The notes beneath the pieces are model-generated. The model did not search any database. It was given only the letters and a program-made list of their open reading frames with translations, and was not told where the DNA came from. A DNA stretch of 64,000 bases, taken from positions 9,184,501-9,248,500 of the forward strand of contig CP114490.1 of assembly GCA_027186245.1 (NCBI GenBank). Reading direction: 5' to 3'. The position numbers were made by a program, and so were the translations under genes. This DNA comes from Coriaria nepalensis (taxonomy: Eukaryota > Streptophyta > Magnoliopsida > Cucurbitales > Coriariaceae). This document shows, one piece after another, positions 12,501 through 25,489 of this stretch (within the stretch, counting starts at the first letter, position 1; each line of letters begins with the position of its first letter).

Positions 12501-15360
12501 ATCTAAGAGCTAACTAAGCGAATGAAAGAGTTGGAGGCAGTAGTAAAAGGCACCATATTGTGTATGGACGAGCCAGAGAGTTCGTTTACTGAGAGAGTCC
12601 AAAATGTGCAATTGCCAAAGAAGTTTAGGGCTCTTAACCCTAATGTACGATGGGATAAAGGATCTTCGGGACCACGTCAACTCGTACAAAATCTACATGC
12701 GGATGAATGCCATGTCGGATGAGCTGATGTGCCAATGTTTTTATATCATGCTGACAGATTCTGCTAGTGATTGGTATAGTTCCCTCGCGTCAAGCTCTAT
12801 TGACACATTCGATGAGCTGAAGAAGTTATTTGTGTCAAACTTCTGAGGAGCGACTAACACAAGACTTCCCTTCATGAGTCTTTATACTATAAGGCATAAC
12901 TCGAGAGGAAATGTTTTAGACCATGTAGAATGGTTCAACCAAGCTTCGAAGAAGATAGACCGATCTGGAGAAAAAGGGGTTTTGCATGCTTTCTTGGGGC
13001 ATGCCAAAAAAAAAAAGCTTATCAACCTGTTCGGAAAGAAGCGTTTTGGTTTATATGTTGAAGCCTTACTAGAGGCAAAGAGAATAGGAGTAGCTGACGA
13101 GATCCTTATAACCCAGTTAAGGAGTTAGGGAGAAAGAGGGGACAGTAGTAAGGGGACTAAGGAAAAGAGAGGAGGGGAAAAGGTGAATTGAGGGAGGATA
13201 GAAAAAGGAGGGAAGACGAAAGAAAAATCTCAGAGAAGAAAACAATGGCACTCCTCTTCAGGGACACTTTTACACCTCTCGTAGCAGGAATTGACGTGAT
13301 CTACAACCGCTTTAGAAATAATAACTTATTTAAAGCTCCGGAGTCGTTAAAAAGTGCACCGGCCTAGTGAGATGCAAGGGTTTATTATAGATACCACACT
13401 TATCATTGCCATAAGACAGAGGATTGCTTGCATCTGAAGAGGGAGATTGAAAGATTGATCCAAGAGGGAAGTCTAGGGGAGTATGTAAATAGAGAAAGAA
13501 GGGGAAACTAGATTGGAGGAAGATGGAATGATAGGAGAGAGGGTAGGGAAATAACCTCAGGCATTAGAACGTAGCAAGGAAGATTAAGGTGATTATGGGA
13601 GGACCTAAGGGGGGAGAGTCGGGTTGGCAGAGAAGTAAATGGTTGAAGAGCCTAACACAGGCTGAACTGTTCTTCGTTTCAGCGATCCTTCAAAATAAGG
13701 CATTAGTAGACATCACTCTCAATCACTTAGATGAGGAGGGGGTTGTATACACTAACAATGACGCCCTTGTTATCTCAACAAATGTCTCAACCACTTTAAT
13801 ACACTAAGTTCTGGTCACTCGAGTAGTATGGTGGATGTTTTGTCCTTATCAGTTTTTAGAAAGATGGGCATCAATAATGCAAACTTGAAGCCTTTTAATA
13901 CTCCGATGATGGGATTCTCAGGGAAGTCTCTATATTAAGAGGGAAGGATAACCTTACCGATGACTCTAGGCGAGGGATCCCGAAGGTCTACGGTCATGGT
14001 AAACTTCATGATCGTCAACTTCCTATCAGGGTATAATATCATTCTGGGTCGTCCCTCTATCAACTCCCTAGGGGCTATCATTTTAACCAAGCACTTAGCA
14101 ATGAAGTTCCTCACTGAGGGAGGAGTGGTAATTGTAAAGGAAAACCAAGAAAGCTCAAGAAGATGTTATCAGACGTCACTCAAAGAAGTTGGTGTCAGCC
14201 CAACTTGCAATCACTATGAATTCAATCCAGTGAAGTTGTTCTAAGAAAAACAAAATATCAGCTAAAACAATTTTGAGTACAAAACATACATGAAACTAAC
14301 AATTTTATACGATTTAAGGAATTATATAAGCATAAGATCTAATCAAAAGAACTAACCATACAACTCACTAATATCGAGAGATTCTTTAAAATAATTAGCA
14401 ATAGTCATAGTTTATGGAAAGACCAAGAGGGGCACATTCTGATACAATGGAAGTTTGGGCAGAAGAAGGAATAATCCTAGTATTCACTTCTTATCAAGAC
14501 AAAATAAAAAAGTCATTCACTAGTAGATCTTTTTTATACTTAGTATGTGTGGAGTTCAAACTTCATTGACAAACGATAACTTAGCACATCAAAGAAAATA
14601 TGTATCTACAAAGTTTTCTCACTGTGAAAATGCAAAGTAGAAACAATATTGAATAGTGTAAAGTAAACCATCCTAGGTGAAGAGGAAATGAAAAGAATTA
14701 AAATGACAGAAAAACATATCCAATGTAGGGGTCCATTTGATCCTTTTAAACACCATTTGAAACTCTTGCGAAATTCATAATAAAGTGTTGCTGAAATTGT
14801 ATATCTCCCACATGCCACAAGCATTATAATAAATTGGGCGACTAAGAATTTCAATATTCAGCAAGAGAACTGAATTTCAAATAGGCTTCCAAGCTTGTAG
14901 CCATCGTTATCCCGCATTATGCATCACTAGAAACTCATGGTTAACTTCACAAATCATTAAATTATTCACAAGATTTTTATTCAGATTTATTCTTTACATT
15001 CATCATCCACATCTCTCATACTCAAGAAGCAGCCTTTGTTCGCGGAAACCTAAACATTTTCTCAATATTTTCATTACAAAGGAATCTCAAAGAAGGCTGA
15101 ATCCTAATATGAAAGAGGTTGTTAAAAATGAGGTTTTAAAATTGCTTGATGCATGTATCATCTATCCCATTAGGGGCAGCAAGTGGGTAAGTCCTACTCA
15201 AGTAGGTCCTAAGAAGTATTAGGTTACTGTTATTGAAAACGAACAGGGAGAAAAGATCACCAAGAGGGTGCCCACTCGTTGGAGATGATCTTAGATCACA
15301 TTGAGGGATTGGTGGCTTGCTCACATTGCCCTTGTTTGACATTGTTACTTCCACTGGGAT
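12500..15360 (+). mobile_element. Degraded Ty3/gypsy retrotransposon (gag, protease, RT pieces)
   Basis: Several broken frames on the + strand follow the order of a gypsy polyprotein. 12580-13130 encodes a Retrotrans_gag segment (SASDWYSSLASSSIDTF, then SLYTIRH and EWFNQASKKID) broken by a stop and a frameshift around 12845. 13590-14240 is the protease region, with the typical GYNIILGRPSINSLGA block at about 14027-14080. 15106-15260 is the start of reverse transcriptase (KLLDACIIYPI, SKWVSP). Parts between 14250 and 15100 are unrelated or too decayed to read. Neither LTR, nor primer site, nor target duplication was found, so outer limits are approximate. Confidence 0.8.
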
Positions 15361-16573
15361 ATCATTATATAGTTTGTGAATTACTGATTGATTATACTTA
15401 AGAGATGATAAAGGTCAACTTAAGATGAAGTTAGAGCTTTTCAAGCTAACCTTATCATTTTTTTTTTTTTTTGCTTTTCATTAGAAGACATTTGAGCAAA
15501 GAAAAAATCATAACCTAGATTTGTTTTACCCACTCCACATTGGAGATGAGCTTGCATTCATAGATATAACCCTATCTTCTACTTTTAAGTATAAATGAGG
15601 ATGATAATTAGTAATTGTTAGGTGGGAATTATTTATAATTATAAAAATAAAAAATAAAAAAAGTGGCAAAAGCCATAAGAAAAAAAATAAAAGAAAGAGA
15701 AGGTACGATGTTTAGAAGGAATAAAAACTATATATATATATGTAGATATATATATATTTGTAATAGAAAAAGAAGAAAAATGAGCATGAAATGTGATTAA
15801 AGGTGTGAAAATTATTGTCCTTACTTATATTTGGACGTCTTTTGAATATATATATTTAGCCTTACCCAAGCCCCATTATAACCCTTTGTATTGGTCTCTT
15901 GATCTTAGTGGTAAGAAGGGTCGAGTCCCAATGGTTGTGTGTTTATCATGAGATCAATGTTTGCATTGCTACTATTCATATATATTGATCTTTTCCGGAT
16001 GCTTGATGATTAGTTTCTATTCTCCATGAGTAATCTCCTAACCAGTTAAAAAAAAATACACATACCTTGAAAAAATGGAGTTGATGCTTTGCTTGAGTGA
16101 TTACTCGAAATTGTATGCGTTGGGCTCAAAGGTATGATGGATTGGCTTATCACACACACATAAAATGTTGGGAGTGTTCTTCTTGGATTAATTTTGATAT
16201 GATTGTTTATTTGTTGATTGTGCGAACACATACAATTTCGACTATCATAGCTACATTCATACTTATCTGTTCATTTGGAGTTGTTTTAAGCTGTAGTTAT
16301 GTGCTTAATTCGCTTGAATGGTAAAAACTAGCAGAAAGCTAGTTGAGGAGTACGTTTAATGTGTAATATTATTGATTTTAAATGCTTAAATACATGAAAA
16401 ATGCAACATTAGGACTTACAATTAATTGTTATTTAGATTTAAAAAATAAAGCGGACTTTATTCCAGTTCCTAAATATTAATTTAATTTGTTTGCCACTAA
16501 TATCATGTTTTACTTGCAGAGATAGATTGGTAATTTTCATTGAGAATTGAAATAATAAAAAAGAAAGAACTTA
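15361..16573. other. Intergenic, AT-rich
   Basis: No gene supported. Contains simple TA runs (around 15730-15760) and a tRNA-like SINE candidate (annotated separately). A 75-codon open frame at 16097-16324 has no recognisable content. Confidence 0.45.
15891..15965 (+). mobile_element. Possible tRNA-derived SINE head
   Basis: The segment contains a D-arm-like CTTAGTGGTAAG (about 15903-15914), followed closely by a B-box-like GGTCGAGTCCC (15919-15929), the internal RNA polymerase III promoter layout of tRNA-derived SINEs. It does not fold into a full tRNA. No poly-tail or target duplication was established. Confidence 0.35.
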
Positions 16574-16942
16574 GGGCACATTTTGTTTGATTACCTAATG
16601 AGAATGTGTATGAAAATGAGAATGAGAAAGATAATTTTTTTTTTATATATGTTTGGTTGCACAAAGAATGAGAATAAAATATATAATATTATAAGGTGTA
16701 AGAAGTTTTGAAAATTACTATATTGACATAATAAAATTTTAAAAATACATAAAATACCTTATATAAATAAGTTGTTAGAATGATTCCCATTAAAAATATT
16801 TGTTTTGGTGTAAATGAAGAAATGTTTTTTCATTTCAGTGGGAATGGTTTTTTCATTCTTACTTAATCGGTCATTGAATTAAATAATGGAATGAAATGAA
16901 AAATCATTAAATTATCACCAAATAATTGAACGAAACATGCCC
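16574..16942. mobile_element. Tourist-like (PIF/Harbinger) MITE with TTA target duplication
   Basis: The 369-bp element starts GGGCACATTTTGTTTGATTA and its other end, read on the opposite strand, is GGGCATGTTTCGTTCAATTA: imperfect terminal inverted repeats that match at 15 of 20 positions, the mismatches all being C/T or G/A. It is flanked by TTA at 16571-16573 and TTA at 16943-16945, the 3-bp duplication typical of PIF/Harbinger elements. The inside is AT-rich, with no coding content, as expected for a non-autonomous MITE. Confidence 0.8.
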
Positions 16943-16945
16943 TTA

Positions 16946-19600
16946 GAGGATTTATAAGAAGTGGTGAAGAAAATTGAAGGCTTTGTATAGAGAGAAAGAA
17001 CGAGAGAAATGAAAAAAAAAAAAGAAGAGGCAATTTAGGGAACATAAAAAAGAATCAAAGAAGAAGAAAAAAGATAATGATTTTCGGCCAATTTGGACAG
17101 TTCTGAGTAGAGATAGTCTCTTGGATTGTGAGAAACCCACAACTTTGGATGAAAATTACTTTGTTCCGGTGAGAATCCACTATGATTTTGAATTCTTCAT
17201 GATCTATTTAAAACTCTTTTTTTTCTATTTTTTTTTTCAAATTGTTATGACATTAGTTATCGGTTTCATAAATTCACATTTGTTGATGTTGATTGGGTTA
17301 TTAAGACATAATTTTGATGATCAGATTTCTTCATCTTAATTTGAATTTGAATGTCTAATTAATGTCAATTGATTTTTTATTTTTTGTTTTGCTAATTATA
17401 ATTATGGCTGGCTAAGTTTACATTAAGGGGAGTTATTCTTTAGGGTGAACTCTTATTATCTGTTAGAGTTAAGGATATATTATATTTTCAATGTTTCAAA
17501 TATTTTATTTGTCTAATAATGCCTTTGATGTGGTATGTATTTAATAAACATACAACATGCTCGACAAAATGACTTAAAATGAATCGAGTAAATTTTCTTA
17601 ATAAAAAGTCTGAATCTCTTTTATATTTAAAGTACTTCATCCTCCTGTTTGTAGTTAAAAGAATAGTTCCACTCAAGTTTCTCTTATATTGTATTTTAAT
17701 AACTTCTTTTTAGCCAATAATTTAATCTCATAATCATAGTTTAAGAGTTACAATTGGAAAAATGGCTAAAATATGACCCCTTTATAATTGAAGGGTAGAT
17801 TTTATTATCGATGAATTGATCTCGTTGAATATTTATGTATAATCAATCTTTCCGGATTTTATTTGAGAAATTTTTTAATCTCACTTTTACTCGTGGATTA
17901 TATATAGACTAACAAAATAAACATATATTAATGGAGAATGGAGAATGAAGAGTGCTATTGTAGCAATTTTAGAATTTCTTTCTCTATCATGATGATACTC
18001 CTACTCTTAATCTTGTGACAACAAGTAGTTGAGGCTATTTTGAGACTACTATACATGTAAACAATATAATTGTATATTCAAATTATATATTTTTCTTTTT
18101 ATATAAATTTTCATTTTAAGTTCAAATTTTTCGTTGAAGTTAGGGTGGTTTCCTTCTTCTCTCTCCCTCTTTTTTACATAAGCATCTCTTTTTTCATAAA
18201 TCGTAATGAAGTTTTCATTTTGAGTCATTTTGTGAGGATCCTTAAGTCCAGGCAAATGTTCCCTTCACAAGAAAACTCATAAACTTCATTGTAAAAGTGA
18301 GTGTTCTTCGTATTTTTGTTCGTCAATATCTTGTGGGCAAAGTTCAATTTGAGTTTTGTCTTAAATCAGCAAGCACTACTCAACAAATCTTGATTACCAC
18401 ATCAAATCTTGATTATTGTGAAACTTTTAGAAAGACGTTCAAGGATACAAAATTCTATCCCTACACTCTTAATTTTGTGTGTAGATACTATTCATATTTT
18501 CGGTGCGATGATTCAAATCGGATCGATACGTGTAGGATCGTATCTTCAATTTGTATGGACATATAAACGATTGAGTTATGTGAGAAAACACATTAAGTAG
18601 TTGGGAATAAATAATAAATAACGATGAAAAAGGGAAAAGGGAAATAATAGAAGCCCTATGACGACGACAAAAAAAAAAAAAAAAACCTAGATGGAGACAT
18701 CATCATGCATGATAAGAGATGTCGCTTTTAATGTTATTGGTCCACTTGGTCAACGCCACTCGTGCTCACCATATGGCAAATTGTATAATTCTTAAAATAT
18801 ATACAACTAACGATTCAGATTGATTCAGTGCCTTCAAACTAAAAGAGCAGTGAGCTGGTTTCTGTTCGTTGGGAGACAGCATGAGCATCGAGGAGATTGC
18901 TCATATCAATATCCACGCGTGTGCATGTGTCATTCAACCTTCTTGTCTTCTAATACGTACGCAAACCCAGCCGAACCAGATCCTTCATCTTTATATTCAG
19001 TTTTTTATATTACTATTGTACGAACTTTAATTTCTAAAATATGAAAAAAAAAATTAAAAAAAAATTAAACATTATAAACAGTCATATAACATTAATTTAA
19101 TTAATGATCAATAAAAAGTTAAAAATAAAATATTTGAAAAAGTTTAATAATTAGTTTTAAAATAAAAAAATTAATGATTAAAGTATAATTATACGCATAT
19201 TATATGCCTATTTTATGCTGTTAAATCATTATTTTATAATTAAAATAATGAGAAAGTTATATCATAGAGAGATTTATTTAGTTTGTATAAATTTTAAGGA
19301 GTGTATAATAGTTTTTTTTTTTAATATTAAGGGGATTAAATCTAGTAAATTAAAGGCAGTATGATCTGTTCACTCTTAAAACTATTCAAATTTTTCTACT
19401 AAATGATAATGTACCCACCTGCATGAATGGAGTTAATTAATGGAAAGACGCCCCCATGTCATTTAATAACATGAAGTCAATGAGATTAGGTTTCTGAGCT
19501 GGAAACTTTTATGCTGTTTAGATCCAAATTTGGATCACGTTATGAAATTAAATTTTTGTAAGTAGATGAGATTCCAAATGTCTCCCTTTCAACCACCCCA
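16946..19600. other. Intergenic, AT-rich, no gene seen
   Basis: Open frames here are short and lack family signatures or codon-like composition. Several poly-A and poly-T runs are present, for example 18668-18685. Nothing beyond this could be supported. Confidence 0.45.
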
Positions 19601-19603
19601 TGC

Positions 19604-19610
19604 TATAAAA
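19604..19610 (+). promoter_or_regulatory. TATA box of the DUF241 gene
   Basis: TATAAAA exactly 100 bases before the start codon of the DUF241 gene. With the usual 25-35 base offset this predicts transcription starting near 19635-19640 and a short, AC/T-rich 5' UTR. Confidence 0.6.
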
Positions 19611-19703
19611 GAAGTACATCTAAGTCAATATTGTTCATTCAACTTCAAATTTTAAGCACCTTTAATTTTTCTGTCCTCAATCTAGAACGGAGAAAGAGAA
19701 AAT

Positions 19704-20609
19704 ATGGCTTCCTCTCCTACAAACCCTAAAGCAAACAATCATGCTCGTTCCAACAGCTTGCCTTCTAGACCACATCCATTGATTTTACAATGCGAAGAGC
19801 ATTTGTGCAGAATAAGAGCTTTTGATCATAACTCTACTAGCCAGCTTTCACCATCCACTATAACCCACAAGCTAAGTGGCCTCCATGATTTACACGAATG
19901 TGTAAACAACTTGCTTCTCTTGCCTCGCACTCAAAAAGCTTTTGTCCAAGAGCGACAAGAGAAATGGGTAGACGAGCGTCTAGACGGATCCCTTAGAATC
20001 TTGGATACTTGTAGCGCAGCTAAAGATTCCATAATTCACACAAAGGAATGTGTACGTGAACTTCAATCAATCACAAGGAGAAGATCACGGGCTAGCAGTG
20101 GTGGTGAAGTACTTTTTGGGCAAGCAAATGAGGTCAATAAATACTTAGCCTCTAGAAGAGTTGTGAAGAGAGCAACCCAAAAGGCGTTGGTGAATATTAA
20201 AAGCATTAGAAGTAGTAAATGCTCGTTTTCTTTGTCAGGCAAAGAATTTGATGTAGTGGCATTGGTTAGCATTTTGAGAGAGGTGGAATTTGTGAGTCTT
20301 AATGTGTTTGAATATTTGTTGTGTGTTATTTCTGGCCAAAAGGGAAAGGCAAAGAGTAGTGGTTGGGCTAAAGTTCATAAGCTAATTCAAAGCAAAAAAG
20401 TTGGGGTCAAAGAGATGGTTGAAGCAGATAATGAATTTGCTGAGGTGGATGATGCTTTACAAGCTGGAAAATTTGAGAACATGGAGAATATCACAGGTCA
20501 GCTGGAGAAACTAGAGTCGTGTAGTCAAGATCTAGAACAGAAATTAGAACGACTTTTTAGGCGTTTAATTACGACAAGAGTTTCGCTTCTCAATATCCTT
20601 AGTAACTAG
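19704..20609 (+). CDS. DUF241 domain protein, single exon
   Basis: An uninterrupted 301-residue frame with a TATA box 100 bases upstream. Its layout fits the plant DUF241 family (PF03087): a Ser/Asn-rich N-terminus with NHARSNSLPSRPHP (residues 12-25), a block on predicted helices, LSGLHDLHECVNNLLLLP (about 57-74), then QEKWVDERLDGSLRILDTCS and a long helical C-terminal half ending in a Glu/Leu-rich coiled-coil-like segment (QLEKLESCSQDLEQKLERLF). Family knowledge: these are plant-only proteins, usually intronless and often in clusters; no biochemical activity is established, though some relatives are linked to root and shoot development through BPS1-type proteins. Here the gene stands alone. 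No signal peptide or membrane segment is visible. Confidence 0.9.
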   Translation: MASSPTNPKANNHARSNSLPSRPHPLILQCEEHLCRIRAFDHNSTSQLSPSTITHKLSGLHDLHECVNNLLLLPRTQKAFVQERQEKWVDERLDGSLRILDTCSAAKDSIIHTKECVRELQSITRRRSRASSGGEVLFGQANEVNKYLASRRVVKRATQKALVNIKSIRSSKCSFSLSGKEFDVVALVSILREVEFVSLNVFEYLLCVISGQKGKAKSSGWAKVHKLIQSKKVGVKEMVEADNEFAEVDDALQAGKFENMENITGQLEKLESCSQDLEQKLERLFRRLITTRVSLLNILSN

Positions 20610-22272
20610 AGCAGAAATTTTAGTTACGTACATGGTTTTCTGTTTTCTCAGCTCAAAAAAATGTATACTTGTAGATGAATGACATCACATGCCTGTATAT
20701 GCATCGGTTCTTTATATGGAAAAGCAAGGTCTATAGGCTCTTTATCTCGTTTCAATTAGATCAGCCACTTTTGTAGAAATAGTCTGCGATTAGAGGACGG
20801 TAATCCCTAGCTGGGATCCTTTTATCCATCTAAATATCAATGGCCTTCTCATTACAACTAGATGCTTTTTGAGCAAATCCCTTTCTTCTAAGATAATAGC
20901 CCAAAATGGGGAAGCTTTAAAGCCCTTCTTACCCAAATTTATGGGAGTGTCATGGAAATAAACGCCTTTTCACAGTTGCACGCAAAAGCAGAATCTCTGC
21001 ATTTTAAGTTTTCTGTAATTTTTTTGTACTTTCAACAAGTATAAATTCGATATATATATATATTGTATGATTTGATCTTGGTTGTTTTGTGTTTCCGAGT
21101 TTAAACCATAATTTGGATTATATTTAATAAAAAATTTAAATTACCACTTTCGTTACTTGATTACTCATAAATTAATATGATAATTACAAGATAAATCTCA
21201 TTAATATTTAATTTTGTTATTATTGAGATTTATTAAGATTATCTCGTCCGGATAATTTAATTTCTATTAAATACATATATAATTATCCTAAAATTTGTTA
21301 ATATCGGAAGTCATGAGAACAAACATCTTACTGATTAAGAAGATATCCTATTGTAAGATCATTTTTAAATTATTAATGTTAAATCTTGATAATCTTATAA
21401 CTACAAACAGTTTATATCTTAGGCCTTAAGCAATTCAAATATCATCTAGCGTGATTATATCACTGTTTTAAGTATATAACTTAAAATATTAGACTTTGTA
21501 TATATAATAAATTAATAAATACATATAATATTATTTTCAAATATCTTATTTAATTGCTAATATCCATAATGAATAAGACTGCAAATAATTTACCCATTGA
21601 GTTTAATCTGCTTCGCTTGACATACATATTACTTTCAGAACATTTACATTTAACACCTGAAAACTTGACAACAACCTAAACGTATCTATGACATTAGACT
21701 TTTTTCATTAGACTCGCAACAAACAAACATTAGACTTTTTACATCAATTATGTAACATGACACTTGTCTTCTCTCATTGCATCTTGTTTAGGAGCATAAC
21801 TTCACTTTAGGTGTTTGAAGAAATTTTGGAGTCTGTACTCTATATAGAACAAGGGGTCCTCTATAGAAATATGGTTGTTTGAAGAAATTTTGGAGTCTAT
21901 AATCTATGGACCAGAATGGCAATAGTAAATAATTTCTGACGTACGAAATCTAGTAAATAATTCATTGACATTTTTCGAAATTGAGTTATGGAGGGAAAGC
22001 AAGTAACGCATCTAATTACTTGCTTGATTTCACTTTCAGAGAGCCTCCAACACAACTCCGCTAATCTCATCAACTTTAGAGACATCTCAAAGCGCATTAA
22101 AAATGTAAAGAAATTATCCTTTCTTCGTTGATTTGATACAAAACAATTCAATCTCTAGTGCTTATAATTTACACCCCCTTCCCCAACCCAAAAAAGAAAG
22201 GAAAAACTACATCCCCTTACCTTGTTACCTTATAGACGGCATCGACAACTTGAATGAAATGAAAATTAGGAC
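20610..22272. other. Intergenic between DUF241 and RopGEF genes
   Basis: Holds the 3' UTR of the DUF241 gene on the left and of the RopGEF gene on the right. The middle (about 21050-21600) is AT-rich repeat-like DNA with no coding content. An 84-codon frame at 21897-22151 on the minus strand has no recognisable domain. Confidence 0.45.
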
Positions 22273-25200
22273 TCAATCCCGCCCCTGAACGATTCCAGAA
22301 ACTCTTCTAGAACTTAGATTTCCAACATATGAACAAACCTTATCGAAATCGGCTTGGAGTTGCTTTTCCAACTTCACAGAGGCAGGTGGTACTCTTCCTG
22401 GGCTACAATTCAGAGGAGTGGAGGAGCAGAAAGTAGGAGTTGCAAATGGGGAGCCATAAGGGCTGTTCTGTATAGATGGACTCGGGGATATGGACTTGGG
22501 GATCGGAAGACAGCCCAAACCTCCTCTGCTGAAAAGTGAGATTGAATCAGCTTCAACACATCGCTTTGTTGCATCATCTACATATAGGATGTCATCGATC
22601 CTGGCCCTGATGTTAAATGCTAAGCTCTCCATCACCCTTGAGTAGCTCTCTAGAATTGACTGACCTACATCCTGCAGGAAATATTATACAAACTTAAATA
22701 TAGAGTATGCTATTATGATCTAAATAAGGAACCTTTCTCATTGAATAGTGTAACTGAGGGAGAGACACATCTTATCATGTTCCATGTTTGTAAAAACGTG
22801 AATGAGTTACTAATACTTGGCAACAGTTTACTATTAGGTTGATTTTACAATGTAATCCTCCTCATCGCTAATAATGATCAACAAAGGCGGAGCCAGGAAT
22901 GAAGGCATAAATTGAATGTAACTTTTGACAAAATTAAAAGGCCAAATATCACAAAAATTGAAAATATGGGGTACCTTTTACAAAAACAAAAATTTTAAGA
23001 ACTTTTATTAAAACTTCAAATATGAATGCACAAAATACAAGACTAGAACTAATGGAAAGGAATAAGGGCGGGCAAAGGTGGATAATTAACAGAACATATG
23101 GATATATTTAGGGGGGGAAAAAACCTAACGAAAATTGGGACAGATTTGTAAACATTGGGTAAGGCAAGGGAGAGTAATTAAGTTGTTAGACGATGATTGT
23201 GCAAGGAAGCATGGCATCTTGTCAGACTAAAGTTTTTTTAATAACAATTATTTTAACAGGATTACTAGACCAGATAAATCATAGATATCAGCAACATTGG
23301 GATGAAAGCAATTACTTTATTATTTTGGATTTTGGACATATCTAGTGCAGTTTGAGGCAGTCCAGGAACTCTCAATCTCAGGCTCTGTAATAGGGTTTCC
23401 GCTTTTTGTGCTAGACTGTCATTTTTTCTATTGACAGCAACAAGACCCTTGACCTTACCCCCCCAGGACGTGCGTCTAGACTTAACATGATGACTATGTT
23501 TCTTATGCTCTTTCTGCTTCCAGATATGAACAGATGCTTCAATCCGATTTGCTATGTCAAGGGTGTGATGCTCTGATGAAATGTCTAAGCAATCAATGAG
23601 ACATTCTGGCAAAAACCGGTCATCAGTTATATAGCGGTAAATGATGTCTCCCAACAAAGCTTTTCCACTCTGCATCAGGAATAAGCAAAATAGGTATTCC
23701 ATTCAACAATTTTTAATAGGAAAAATGAGCTTTGAGCATACACAGGGATTTTGGGAGTTCACTGCCTAATCAATAACTTATGGAAGCCAATTATAAACTC
23801 ATTGTTAAGTATTGACTCACAAAAGAATTATAATAGATTTTTCTATCTTGTACATTACTAGCTCAAATGTATGTGGTGTCTTAAAAGTCATCATACCCAG
23901 ATGTAACCCAGAACAGATATACATCTACACCAGCCATTACAGTTCATCAATATAAAATATCGTATCAACTAGCATCAGAAGCAGAAAAGAAAAGTAATAG
24001 GTGGCCATCAAATACAGATGAAAAGAAATCATAGAAGCTATACATACAAATTATTCAGTCAAAGTGCAGAGGACATAAGAACATACCTGGGGCAATGTTT
24101 CCAAGTATGCAATGGGGATTTCCATCTCAGAAAGCACATTACTATTAATAGCCATGGCTGCTTTCAGTATCTGACTTGCACAATCCTGACACTGCTGGAG
24201 CCTTTTCCTTGAATCTTCAGATAACCCATTGGGTGGAACTTTGGGACAAGGTAGCCACCACTTCTCTTCCTGCCTAATTGAGGGCTTATTCTTAACAGAC
24301 ATGAAATCATCACCATCTTTCAATTCCCCAACAACTACTCCTCTATCCACATACCAAAACTCTGTATCAAAAAATCCCTCAAGCATACTAAGCAGCATTG
24401 TGTCAAGCTTCTTCAGGGCTGGCAGGTTCATATACAAGTCTGAACGGGGTCGAGGCACCATCACCTCATAAGTGCCTCCACCAGGGAACTGTTGAGTGGA
24501 TGGTACAAGCTCAACAATGGAGTCGCTAATGCATAGGAGCCATTCCATTTCTCTGCGCCACATTGCTTTCTTTTGTGGTGCCAATGGCTCCAATCTCCAT
24601 AGCTCGCCAAACACAGTAGCTGCTATTTCAGACATTTATTTAGTCGGTTGCATTACAAATTATTCTCATATATCAAAGCAAAAAAGTCAAACAGAAAAAA
24701 TGAGATTCAATACCTGAGAGATTGGTTATGGCATTTGAGATTGCAAGAGCAGTGCAGACTCCTTTACCTCCTCCAGACATGTCTTCTCCAAGTAGAAGTT
24801 TAGCAAATCTCTCCTTCATCATCTCAACCTCTTTCACGATAGTATTATAAAATATTAGAAATTTGAAAAGATCAATATGAAGGCTCAAATTGATTATCAA
24901 CGTTGACCGATCCCAGACTGGTATAGACTGGGATCTGTACTACACAAGAGAGTAGGGTCCTTAAATTTTTTCCTGAACAAGCTGCTAGAGATTTCATAGA
25001 CACTACCGTTAATACTCCACGTAACCAGTGACAAATAAAAAATTGAACACTAGAGAGGAGAATAATCGGCAATTTTCTCACTTAACTATACAGAACAAAC
25101 GTAAACCGAAAAGTAGCGTAAGAACTGAACTAACTGAAAGAAATCCAAACAAACCAGAAAAAATACCTAAATTTAAGCCAAAAGGGAAAGAGAAGAAAAA

Positions 25201-25487
25201 AAAAACTAAATACCAGTTAAATCGGCTTCTCGCTTGGCAGGCTTCTCGTACCAAATCTTAACATTCTTACCTCCAGTTCCCGGCGACAACGTTCCAGGTG
25301 GCGGAAAGAATGATTTCACGGCCATTGTACGAGGCGATGACGTTATCGAACTGGAAGCTCCCTCGGCATCAAATCGCCGGCATGAGAAACTACTGCAACT
25401 TTCAGACTCACTAACATCCGCACTCAAGCTGTAGCTTCCACACCGTTCGCTCTGCTGGTCAGAACCATCATCGTCTGAACTACCCAT
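22273..25487 (-). CDS. ROPGEF1: Rop guanine nucleotide exchange factor with PRONE domain (RopGEF1-like)
   Basis: Five exons on the minus strand join in frame: 25487-25214, 24830-24714, 24619-24087, 23669-23316 and 22671-22273, giving 558 residues (Arabidopsis RopGEF1 about 548). The N-terminal variable region carries [14 protein letters not shown] and [16 protein letters not shown]. The PRONE domain runs from about residue 92 to 465, with [20 protein letters not shown] (exon 2), [20 protein letters not shown], the [14 protein letters not shown] block (from residue 251) and [10 protein letters not shown] (from 376). A Ser/Pro-rich tail with SISPSPS follows; in the family this tail is autoinhibitory and contacts receptor kinases. 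Role: loads GTP on ROP/RAC small GTPases at the plasma membrane during polar growth and hormone signalling. The assignment to RopGEF1 rather than a close paralogue is inference from the N-terminus. Confidence 0.94.
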
Positions 25488-25489
25488 TG

